From: Chloroflexota bacterium
GTDB lineage: Bacteria; Chloroflexota; Dehalococcoidia; UBA2979
Direction: 5' to 3'
NCBI GenBank assembly: GCA_947446155.1
Contig: CANFFZ010000037.1
Location: 1-18,986 of the forward strand
Length of the DNA: 18,986 bases
A model generated the notes under the pieces. The model worked only from the letters and a program-made list of their open reading frames with translations, was not told the DNA's origin and searched no databases. Positions 1-6,551 of this stretch are shown here, piece after piece. How positions within the stretch are numbered: position 1 is the first letter of the stretch; the number at the start of each line of letters is the position of its first letter. Position numbers and translations under genes: made by a program.

Positions 1-785
1 GCGCCGGTGATGTTCGACCGCTCGAAGTCGAGCAGCGTCATGCCGACGTACCAGCCACGGTTCTCCTCGCCCACGCGGTTGCGGACGGGGACCCGGACGT
101 CCTCGAAGAACGTCTCGTTGAAGTGGTGGCGGCTGCTCATGTCGATCAGCGGGCGGATCGAGAGGCCCGGCGTCGTCTTGTCCATGAGCAAGAACGAGAT
201 GCCTCGGTGCTTCGGCGCGTCCGGGTCCGTGCGGACTAGGGCGTAGAGCCAGTCGGCATAGTGCGCGAGCGACGTCCAGATCTTCTGGCCGTTGATCACG
301 TACTCGTCACCGTCGCGGACGGCACGTGTCTGCAGCGATGCGAGGTCTGAGCCGGCGCCCGGCTCCGAGTACCCCTGCCGCCAGTCGACCTCGCCGGAGA
401 GGATCTTCGGCAGGTGCTCGGCCTTCTGCTCGGGAGTGCCGTGGATGATGAGGGTCGGCCCCAACTGGGAGACGCCCTGACCACCAACCGAGGGCGCCCC
501 AGAGGCGGCCATCTCCTGCTTGAAGATGAACTGCTCCATCGGGGAGAGCCCGGCTCCGCCGTATTCCTTCGGCCAGTGCGGGGCGACCCAGCCCTGCTCG
601 GCCAACGCCTTCGTCCAGTCGGCAGCAGCCTGCTTGTGCTCGGCCACCGGCGAGCGGCGGTCGCGCTCCCAGGAACCTTCTTCTTCGCCGTCACCGGCGC
701 CGTAGCGTTTCGGGAGGCTGGCCGTGATTACGCCGCGCACGCGCGAGCGGAAGGCGGCCTGATCGGAGTCGTCTGCCCAGTCCAT
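1..785 (-). CDS. Acyl-CoA dehydrogenase, C-terminus cut off by window edge
   Basis: Flavin enzyme family that oxidises acyl-CoA thioesters to 2-enoyl-CoA, in fatty-acid, branched-chain or sterol side-chain breakdown. About 261 N-terminal residues are present; the family is usually 380-400, so the C-terminal helical domain lies outside the window. Reading from the ATG at 785, the N-terminal helical domain covers residues 1-130. The family signature Y139-S-E-P-G-A-G-S-D147 follows, then I-N-G-Q-K-I-W-T-S at 164-172 in the FAD/substrate beta domain. The start is supported by AAGGGA six bases upstream. The nearest upstream gene on the strand (DUF6886-type) ends 121 bases away, so this gene probably has its own promoter; an imperfect palindrome lies at 874-893. 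The catalytic glutamate is in the missing part, so the substrate class cannot be told. Confidence 0.95.
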   Translation of the reverse strand, partial: MDWADDSDQAAFRSRVRGVITASLPKRYGAGDGEEEGSWERDRRSPVAEHKQAAADWTKALAEQGWVAPHWPKEYGGAGLSPMEQFIFKQEMAASGAPSVGGQGVSQLGPTLIIHGTPEQKAEHLPKILSGEVDWRQGYSEPGAGSDLASLQTRAVRDGDEYVINGQKIWTSLAHYADWLYALVRTDPDAPKHRGISFLLMDKTTPGLSIRPLIDMSSRHHFNETFFEDVRVPVRNRVGEENRGWYVGMTLLDFERSNITG

Positions 786-873
786 GAGGTGTCCCTTCTC
801 GTGGCAGCCTCCCGTACCCATCCGTGTGGGTCGGTCGAGGTCAGCCCGCGCGATCTTATTACAGATGTCGAGA

Positions 874-893
874 TTCGCTCGTGTGCGAACGAA
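874..893. promoter_or_regulatory. Imperfect 20-bp palindrome upstream of acyl-CoA dehydrogenase
   Basis: The sequence is TTCGCTCG-TGTG-CGAACGAA, two 8-base arms matching at 7 of 8 positions. It lies about 89 bases before the acyl-CoA dehydrogenase start and just after the stop of the upstream gene. Size and position fit a dimeric repressor operator of the TetR type common at fatty-acid genes, but no regulator gene is in view. A transcript-end hairpin of the DUF6886-type gene is the alternative. Confidence 0.3.
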
Positions 894-906
894 CATAACG
901 AGATGG

Positions 907-1518
907 TTAGGCGCGACCCATCGAGGTTGGCGGCGCGGGCTCCGTGCGCTCCATGCTCTGCTCCATGACCTCACGCAGCCGAGGGGACGGAGGCGAGCCG
1001 GCGGCACCCCAATCCTGCGCGTTCCGCAGGCGGATCCCCGAGGCGTGCAGCGAGGTGTCCCAGATGCCTCGGAGCGGCGTCAGGCGGTGCATGAGCCGCA
1101 GTTCCACACCAGCCTGCCGCAACGCCTCGACGAGGTCGCCCACGGGCTCCACGAGGCTCGGGCGGACGGTCTGGCGGCTGACCCACATCCCGGCGTCGTG
1201 CAGGTCCTCGAAGGTGTCGACGGGCAGGTGGTAGCGGGTGACCGAGGTCGTGTGCATCCGCTCGAGCCAGTCCCACTCGATGCACGCCACCGTCGTGACG
1301 CCGTCTCGCGCCCCCCAGTACCGATCGAGGTCTTCGGGCGTCGTCGTCGGCAGCGGCCAGTAGAGAATGCGCGGGCAGTCCCTCGGGAAGAGGTACATCG
1401 CCTGGTGCGCCTCCTCGATGCCCCACACGAGCGGCGCGATGATCTCCGGCCGCGCAGTCATCAGCCGCGGCTCAAACACTTCGATGTCGGACTCTTCGGA
1501 GAAATGGAAGAGGCGCAC
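907..1518 (-). CDS. DUF6886 family protein
   Basis: A 203-residue soluble protein that I recognise as a DUF6886-type protein from its opening M-R-L-F-H-F-S-E-E-S-D-I-E-V-F-E-P-R, the L-V-W-G-I-E-E-A-H segment and Y-L-F-P-R-D-C-P-R. No biochemical function is known to me. The GTG at 1518 is chosen because GGGGGA sits six bases upstream and the family motif begins right there; a TTG 72 bases further upstream keeps the frame open but adds residues unlike the family. There is no signal peptide or membrane segment. It lies 78 bases downstream of the metalloprotease gene on the same strand and could be co-transcribed with it. The last 25 or so residues are low-complexity and probably disordered. 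Confidence 0.8.
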   Translation of the reverse strand: MRLFHFSEESDIEVFEPRLMTARPEIIAPLVWGIEEAHQAMYLFPRDCPRILYWPLPTTTPEDLDRYWGARDGVTTVACIEWDWLERMHTTSVTRYHLPVDTFEDLHDAGMWVSRQTVRPSLVEPVGDLVEALRQAGVELRLMHRLTPLRGIWDTSLHASGIRLRNAQDWGAAGSPPSPRLREVMEQSMERTEPAPPTSMGRA

Positions 1519-1596
1519 GGCGATCCCCCGGAGGTATGCCGGAGATCGTAGGGCGTCGGATGGGCCGAACGTTAAGCCTCGATGCTGCAAGCCCGA

Positions 1597-2832
1597 TTAG
1601 TTGCCGGTGACGACCGCCAGCAGTGTGCCTTCCGGAATCGAGCCGTCGGGGAACAGCGCCAGGAGCGGCTGGTTCACGAAGTCCGGCGCTCCTGCGACGT
1701 AACCAGTCACCGAGTTGCCCTGCAGCACCCAGAGCGATCGCACTTGCACGCCCGGCGTCGCGAACGCGACGGTGACGGTGCCACCGCCCCATCGCACGAG
1801 GGTGACACCGAAGGGTGCGGGTGCGTTGAGAAAACCGCTGGCCGAGGCGACAGTCAGCGTCACCGTGGCGGTGGCACGGTGCAGGAAACGGTCCAGGGCG
1901 GACACCTCGACGGTGACGGCGCCTGAGGCGGTCGCAATGAATGAGGCCGTGATGCCGTTGGGGACGAGGGTGATGACCGGGCCAGCGACCTGCTTCCACT
2001 CGAAGGCCACGACGTCGCCCTCGGGGTCGGTGGCTGAAGCAGTCAGCGAGACGAGAGCGCCGGCCGGGACGCTACGGTCCGCGGGCTTTGTGAGCAGTGG
2101 TTTGCGGTTGTTGCCGTAAAGCGCGATGAGCCAGGCCACCTCGGATCCGGAGGCGCTAGGGCGGCAGGTCGCGAGGTCATTCGGTGTGAGTGAGACCGCC
2201 ATCAGGTCGCTCGACACGTCGGAGTGGCCGAAGCCGATCGCGTGGCCCATCTCATGGGCGACGATGGTGCGGAGGCAGACCTCCGGCACGTTGAAGTTAT
2301 TGTCGATCACAATGTCGGTTTCGAGGAAGCCGAGGGTGCCGGAGCCGGTTAGCCACGCACTCTGCATTACGGCGGCCGCGGAGCCGGAGACGGCATTGCG
2401 GTCGTCATCCCATCCGATCTCGTTCACCCGATTGCCCATATTCACCTGGGCCGTGGCGCAGGCGCCTGCGTAGCGGATGCCGATGGCGGCGTCGATGTTG
2501 TTCCACATCTCAGCGGCCAGACGGACCGCCTCGTGAAACTGCGTCGCCGTCACTGAGGTTGGCCTGTTCGCCTCGATCGTGCAGAACGGCACCGGGATGA
2601 CGCTCGATGGCCAGCGGATACCCGCGCTGCCACCTGCGAAGATCTCGATCAGGAACTCAGCCGCCGTCGTCCTGTCGCCGTTGATGAGCACGGCACCGGC
2701 GCCGTCAAACGACATCGCACCGGGCACCGGCGTGTCCGCTGCGGCCGGGGTGGCGAGGCGAGGAGCGGAGTAGGCGATGGCGAACACGAGCACGATGATG
2801 AGAATGCGTGTCCAGTGGTTCCGCAGGTACAT
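1597..2832 (-). CDS. Secreted matrixin-like zinc metalloprotease with PKD/Ig-like domain
   Basis: An exported protein of 411 residues. A short basic n-region and hydrophobic stretch (about residues 6-22, I-L-I-I-V-L-V-F-A-I-A-Y) form a signal peptide or anchor. The catalytic domain spans roughly residues 70-245 and carries the metzincin zinc site H193-E-M-G-H197-A-I-G-F-G-H203, with a Met-turn L-M211-A-V eight residues later, as in matrixins and astacin relatives. A PKD/REJ-like beta domain (about 250-330, containing T-D-P-E-G-D-V) and a second beta-rich region follow. The ATG at 2832 is chosen because GGAG lies four bases upstream and because the promoter candidate at 2911-2939 would start RNA near 2904; an ATG at 2883 is possible but would lengthen the signal n-region by 17 residues. 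The glutamate and all three zinc histidines are present, so activity is plausible. Substrate unknown. Confidence 0.88.
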   Translation of the reverse strand: MYLRNHWTRILIIVLVFAIAYSAPRLATPAAADTPVPGAMSFDGAGAVLINGDRTTAAEFLIEIFAGGSAGIRWPSSVIPVPFCTIEANRPTSVTATQFHEAVRLAAEMWNNIDAAIGIRYAGACATAQVNMGNRVNEIGWDDDRNAVSGSAAAVMQSAWLTGSGTLGFLETDIVIDNNFNVPEVCLRTIVAHEMGHAIGFGHSDVSSDLMAVSLTPNDLATCRPSASGSEVAWLIALYGNNRKPLLTKPADRSVPAGALVSLTASATDPEGDVVAFEWKQVAGPVITLVPNGITASFIATASGAVTVEVSALDRFLHRATATVTLTVASASGFLNAPAPFGVTLVRWGGGTVTVAFATPGVQVRSLWVLQGNSVTGYVAGAPDFVNQPLLALFPDGSIPEGTLLAVVTGN

Positions 2833-2910
2833 GAGACTCCACGGGCGATACGACCCGTGTATCGACGTTACAGCGTCCCGCATGCCCCTTTCGTCTCTAC
2901 GCATCACGGT

Positions 2911-2939
2911 GGTATATCAAACGGCCCTTAGCCGATCAA
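2911..2939 (-). promoter_or_regulatory. Sigma-70-like promoter candidate for the metalloprotease gene
   Basis: Read on the minus strand: TTGATC (2939-2934), a 17-base spacer, then TATACC (2916-2911). Each hexamer matches the housekeeping consensus at four of six positions and the spacing is ideal. It sits in the 121-base gap after the thiolase stop codon and predicts a start near 2904, giving a leader of about 70 bases before the ATG at 2832. Confidence 0.4.
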
Positions 2940-2953
2940 TCGTCAGGCGAGCG

Positions 2954-4111
2954 CTACTGGTTCCCGAGGATCAACGTCGCCGTGGCGGAGAACCAGCCGC
3001 CAGGGGCGTGGACGAGGCTGGTCTCGATGTCGTTGATCTGGCGGCCGGTGGCTTCCTTGCGGAGTTGGCGGACGGCTTCCTGGATGGCGAACATGCCGTA
3101 CATGCCGGTGTGCGTATAGGAGAGGCCCCCGCCGTTGGTATTCACGGGGAGTGCGCCGCCCGGGGCGCCTCGCATCTCCGCGAACCACGGGCCAGCCTCG
3201 CCGGGGTTGGTGAAGCCGAGGGCTTCGAGGGCATAGATCGGCGTGTGGGAGAAGGCGTCGTAGAGCATCAGGTGGTCGATGGCGGAGTGGTCGAGGTCCG
3301 CCATACGGAAGGCCTCGGGGCCGGTGATCTTCGCGGCGGCGGTCCACTCGGTGTAGTCCCACATCTGGCTGATGTTCGTGTGCTGCACGGACTCGCCGCG
3401 GCCGAGCACCCAGACCGGCGGCTTCGGGAAGTCGCGTGCGCGCTCCTCGGATACGAGGACGAGCGCACCGCCGCCGTCCGTGACCAGGCAGCAGTTGAGC
3501 AGGTGGAGCGGCCACGCGATCACACGCGAGTTCAGCACGTCCTCGACCGTGATCGGGTCGCGCATCAGCGCGCGCGGGTTGAGCGAGGCCCACTGGCGCG
3601 TGGAGACGGAGACGGCGGCGAGTTGTTCCTCCGTCAGGCCGTAGCGCTGCATGTACTGGACGATCGGCACGGAGAACATCGAGGGCGGGCCGAAGACGCC
3701 GAACGGGGCTTCGAACTGGCCGCCGATCGTGCTCGCACCGCCGGCACCACCACCGACACCCACGCGTGACCGCCCCGACTCGCCGTGCGTGACGAGCACG
3801 ACGTCTGCGTACCCCGCGGCGATCGCGGCGACGGCGTGGCTGACGTGGATGAGGAACGAGCACCCACCGACCGACGTGCCGTCGACGTACCTCGGCATGA
3901 TGCCGAGGTACTCGGTCAATTGGGCCGGCGAGACGCCCGCCGTCGCGATGCCGTCGACGTCGTCGAGGGTGAGGCCGCAGTCGGCGAGGGCGTTGAACGC
4001 CGACTCCGCATGCAGTTGCAGCGTCGAATGGTTGGGGAGGTGGCCGACGGTGTCCGTCTCGGCGGCGCCGACGATGGCGACTTTGCGGCGCAGGCTGCGG
4101 GAGTCAGGCAT
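2954..4111 (-). CDS. Thiolase-family protein, SCP-x / lipid-transfer type
   Basis: A 385-residue thiolase-fold protein of the SCP-x/Ltp2-like subfamily. It opens with V-A-I-V-G-A-A-E-T-D and carries the subfamily-type G78-T-S-V-G-G-C84-S-F stretch where classical thiolases have the acylated cysteine in N-x-x-C-[SA]-[SA]-G. By my alignment the nucleophile position is a serine and C84 lies four residues later, so true thiolysis is doubtful. Near the C-terminus are L-Y-D-A-F-S-H and N-T-N-G-G-G-L-S-Y-T-H-T-G. Known DUF35-partnered members of this subfamily (for example Ltp2 with ChsH2) are retro-aldolases acting on CoA thioesters of steroid side chains; that role is an inference here. GAGGAG lies six bases before the ATG. 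It is 44 bases downstream of the DUF35 gene, its expected partner. Confidence 0.9.
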   Translation of the reverse strand: MPDSRSLRRKVAIVGAAETDTVGHLPNHSTLQLHAESAFNALADCGLTLDDVDGIATAGVSPAQLTEYLGIMPRYVDGTSVGGCSFLIHVSHAVAAIAAGYADVVLVTHGESGRSRVGVGGGAGGASTIGGQFEAPFGVFGPPSMFSVPIVQYMQRYGLTEEQLAAVSVSTRQWASLNPRALMRDPITVEDVLNSRVIAWPLHLLNCCLVTDGGGALVLVSEERARDFPKPPVWVLGRGESVQHTNISQMWDYTEWTAAAKITGPEAFRMADLDHSAIDHLMLYDAFSHTPIYALEALGFTNPGEAGPWFAEMRGAPGGALPVNTNGGGLSYTHTGMYGMFAIQEAVRQLRKEATGRQINDIETSLVHAPGGWFSATATLILGNQ

Positions 4112-4155
4112 GAGGTGCTCCTCGATCAGTGGAGGTGAGTCGGGTGCCTGGTCGG

Positions 4156-4566
4156 CTAGACGAGGCGGAACTTGGGGAGGGTGACCTTCTCGTTCACGGT
4201 CTCGTAGACGATCTCGACAGGCGCGCCGGCCGGCAGCGTCTGCGGGGTGGGGTCTTCGATGATGATGTTGGTCATCATCTTTGGCCCCTCATCGAGGGTG
4301 ACGACGGCGATCACGTACGGCGAGGCGAACGCCGGGTGCGCCCGTTGTGCGATCACGTACGAGTGCAACTTCCCCTTGCCGGAGGCGGTGGTCCACTCGA
4401 CATCGCGTGAGTGACAGCCGGGGTGCGGGCAGAAGGGTCGCGGGTAGAAGTAGTGGCGGTTGCAGGCACGGCAGCGCTGCACGCGCAGCTCCCCGCGCTG
4501 GAGGCCATCCCAGTACTCCTGCGTCTCCGGCGTCGCCTGCGGCAGCGGCTTCTGGGGTGTGGTCAT
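4156..4566 (-). CDS. Zn-ribbon / OB-fold DUF35 protein, thiolase partner
   Basis: A 136-residue protein with the standard DUF35 layout: an N-terminal helix with Y-W-D-G-L (residues 18-22), a rubredoxin-like zinc ribbon with C32-x2-C35 and C46-x4-C51, then an OB fold of about 80 residues containing G-K-G-K-L-H-S-Y-V and the P-Y-V-I-A-V-V strand. DUF35 proteins bind acyl-CoA and form complexes with SCP-x-type thiolases or aldolases encoded next to them, and here the thiolase follows after 44 bases. All four zinc cysteines are present. GAGGAG lies six bases upstream of the ATG. It probably forms a unit with the thiolase and with the small broken membrane-protein gene 45 bases upstream. Confidence 0.93.
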   Translation of the reverse strand: MTTPQKPLPQATPETQEYWDGLQRGELRVQRCRACNRHYFYPRPFCPHPGCHSRDVEWTTASGKGKLHSYVIAQRAHPAFASPYVIAVVTLDEGPKMMTNIIIEDPTPQTLPAGAPVEIVYETVNEKVTLPKFRLV

Positions 4567-4611
4567 CGATGGCTCCTCGATACGCGCTTGCGGGCAGGCG
4601 CGCCGCGCATG

Positions 4612-4803
4612 CTAGCGCCCGACGACACTGATGATCGCGCCGCCGAGGAAGGCGATGAGCAAGAGGGCGCCGAGGACCCGCAAGGTCGGGCGCAGCTAGG
4701 AGCGCTCACGTGGGTACCAGAGGTAGCCCGCCTCCTCGGTGAGGTCGGGGTCGAGGTCGCCCTCGGTCGATTCGTTCCAGCCATTCCCATTGCTATTGCT
4801 CAT
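4612..4803 (-). pseudogene. Small single-pass membrane protein interrupted by an in-frame TAG
   Basis: From the ATG at 4803 (GAGGAG six bases upstream) an acidic 35-residue segment ends at a TAG (4698-4696): it starts M-S-N-S-N-G-N-G-W-N-E-S-T-E-G-D and ends Y-L-W-Y-P-R-E-R-S. The same frame continues without a break for 27 more codons as L-R-P-T-L-R-V-L-G-A-L-L-L-I-A-F, then more hydrophobic residues and G-R, stopping at 4612. The second part is a perfect membrane helix after a basic flank, so the two parts read as one 63-residue protein with a cytoplasmic acidic head and a C-terminal anchor. TGG to TAG would explain the break, giving R-S-W-L-R-P. Without readthrough only the 35-residue head is made. 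The family is unknown to me. It is the first gene before the DUF35/thiolase pair, 45 bases upstream, and diverges from the gene at 4882. Confidence 0.6.
4696..4698 (-). other. In-frame TAG stop splitting the small membrane-protein gene
   Basis: The stop separates an acidic N-terminal head from a hydrophobic C-terminal helix in the same reading frame. A one-base change from TGG would remove it. No ribosome site clearly serves a separate downstream start; the next codons are CTG and later TTG. Confidence 0.55.
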
Positions 4804-4881
4804 GCGCCGCTCCTCATGGCCAAGCGTAGCGGGCGTGCGCGCGGTTATCCTCGATCTCTGGGTACGGCGAGTGGAGGCGGC

Positions 4882-5616
4882 ATGAGCATTCTGGTGCAGC
4901 GCGAGTTCGTGGTGGCCCCCGCCGATCGGGTGGAGTTCGAGCGCCAGAGCCGCGAGGGCTTGTGGCCCGCCTTCCTGCACTTCGGCGCTCAGATGGTCGG
5001 CTACGGCACATGGGCCTTCGGCGGCACCAGCGACGTTGTCGTCACGCACACGACCTACACCGACATGACGCACTGGGCGGCGACGCGGCAGGGGCCGGGC
5101 ACCTACTACCAGGACGCCGCCATGCGCGCCGAGATCGAGCCGTTCTTCCAGATCTACGGCAAGCGCGGCGAGGTCATCGGCAGCAGCGTCGCGCACCTGT
5201 TCGAGGTAGACGACGCGGTCTCACGGCCTCGACCGGTCGCACGCCAGGCGGGCCAGCCCGTGGTGGACGCACCGCCGACGTTCGGGCGCGGCTCGGTGAT
5301 CTCGGAGCGGACGCTCTCCGTGCCTCGTGCGGACCGAGTGGAGTTCCGCCGGCTCAGCACCGAAGTGATCTGGCCCTGGCTGGAGTCACAGGGTGGTCGC
5401 GTGGTGGGTCTCGGGCATGACTTGATGGGGTCCTCTGAGGAAGTGACGACGTGGTTCGCGTTTCGCTCGCTCGCGGACTGGCAGCGGCTCAACCGACCGT
5501 CCCTGATCGGCGCCCCGGCCGATGTAGTCTCGGCGTTCGCGATGCGCGGCGCGATGGTCTCTCAGCAGCGTGGGCGGCTACTCACCGTCGGCACCGACTT
5601 CGGCACGAAGGTCTAG
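4882..5616 (+). CDS. Tandem-duplicated NIPSNAP-like (dimeric alpha-beta barrel) protein
   Basis: A 244-residue soluble protein built from two recognisably homologous halves. Half one (residues 1-112) contains A-D-R-V-E-F at 14-19, W28-P, then a G-Y-G-T-W-A-F-G-G strand and T-H-W. Half two (about 135-244) repeats A-D-R-V-E-F at 150-155, W164-P-W, then V-V-G-L-G-H-D and A-D-W. Order and spacing match the ferredoxin-like alpha-beta barrel seen in NIPSNAP-type proteins, where two copies make one barrel; here both copies are in one chain, joined by a Pro-rich linker (115-135). No catalytic residue can be assigned. The ATG at 4882 has GGAGG five bases upstream. An open frame extends further 5' but covers the divergent small gene and has no similar features. 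The phosphatase gene starts two bases after its stop, so the two are co-transcribed. Confidence 0.75.
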   Translation: MSILVQREFVVAPADRVEFERQSREGLWPAFLHFGAQMVGYGTWAFGGTSDVVVTHTTYTDMTHWAATRQGPGTYYQDAAMRAEIEPFFQIYGKRGEVIGSSVAHLFEVDDAVSRPRPVARQAGQPVVDAPPTFGRGSVISERTLSVPRADRVEFRRLSTEVIWPWLESQGGRVVGLGHDLMGSSEEVTTWFAFRSLADWQRLNRPSLIGAPADVVSAFAMRGAMVSQQRGRLLTVGTDFGTKV

Positions 5617-5618
5617 CG

Positions 5619-6551
5619 ATGACCGCAGGCGCGCCCTCGACGGCCGAGTTGCCCGCGCTGCCTGCGGAAGCCCTGCTCGTCGAGGTCGAAGCACTCGCGG
5701 TTGAACTCGCGCGGGCGGCGGGCGCGGAGGCGCAGGCGGCGCTCGGACGCACCATCGATGTCGCGTACAAGGCTGACCGCAAGGGTAAGGAAGACACCGG
5801 CGACCCGGTGTCCGAGGTCGACCGTGCGGTCGAGGCGATCATCCGCGAACGTGTCGGCACGCAGTTCCCCGGCCACGCGATGGTGGGCGAAGAAGTCGAC
5901 ACGCTCCCCGCTGCGGACGCCGAATGGCTGTGGGTCATCGACCCCGTCGACGGCACGGCGAACTTCGTCAACGGCTTCCCGCTCTTCGCCGTCTCGATCG
6001 GCGTCCTCCACTACGGGCGTCCGGTCGCCGGTGCGATCTGGTGTGCGAGCACGCCTGCCTTGCGCGCTGGCGTCTACCACGCCCACCTCGGTGGCGCGCT
6101 GGCGCTCGATGGCGTGGAGGTCGGCGTGCGGACGACGGTGGTGAAGCGACGGCTGGCGGCGGCGCCGGGTGGATCGCCCGGCGGGACGCGCGAGTGGGAT
6201 CACCGCGTGACGGGTAGCGCCGCGTTGGAGTGCGCGTACGTCGCCGCCGGGATCTTCACGTCGGTGCCGTTCTGGGGACTGAAACTCTGGGACGTCGCGG
6301 CTGGCGTCGTACTCGTGCGTGCGGCGGGCCTCGAAGCGTGGACGCGTGAGGGTGGTGCGTGGCAGCCGCTGGAGCGCTTCGTTGCGCCAGCGAAGGCGCC
6401 GAAGGGGCAGGACCGCGCGCCCAGCGTGCGCGACTGGCGCGCCCCGCTCGTCCTCGGCACCGCCGAGGCCACGCGGCTGATCCGCGAACGCCAGCGCCCG
6501 CCGAGTCTGCTCGCGCAGCTCCGCCGCCGGCTCACCGCGAGGCATCGATGA
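5619..6551 (+). CDS. Inositol monophosphatase family protein
   Basis: A 310-residue member of the Mg2+-dependent inositol-monophosphatase superfamily, which dephosphorylates inositol phosphate, histidinol phosphate, PAP or sugar bisphosphates. Metal-site motifs are intact: D-P-V-S-E-V-D near 62-68, G90-E-E92, D108-P-V-D111-G-T-A-N-F, and W224-D-V-A-A-G after G-S-A-A-L-E-C-A-Y-V-A-A-G. A C-terminal extension of about 50 residues, rich in Arg and Pro, is unusual. The start has GAAGG seven bases upstream, inside the end of the preceding gene. Its TGA overlaps the ATG of the next gene (ATGA), so the two are translationally coupled. The substrate cannot be read from the motifs; inositol-phosphate work would fit archaeal-type or actinobacterial-type phosphoinositide lipids, but that is speculation. 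Confidence 0.9.
   Translation: MTAGAPSTAELPALPAEALLVEVEALAVELARAAGAEAQAALGRTIDVAYKADRKGKEDTGDPVSEVDRAVEAIIRERVGTQFPGHAMVGEEVDTLPAADAEWLWVIDPVDGTANFVNGFPLFAVSIGVLHYGRPVAGAIWCASTPALRAGVYHAHLGGALALDGVEVGVRTTVVKRRLAAAPGGSPGGTREWDHRVTGSAALECAYVAAGIFTSVPFWGLKLWDVAAGVVLVRAAGLEAWTREGGAWQPLERFVAPAKAPKGQDRAPSVRDWRAPLVLGTAEATRLIRERQRPPSLLAQLRRRLTARHR

Noticed and set aside
2777..3769. A 330-codon plus-strand open frame opposite the thiolase
   Set aside because: Low-complexity residues, no motifs, and the minus strand carries the recognised thiolase.
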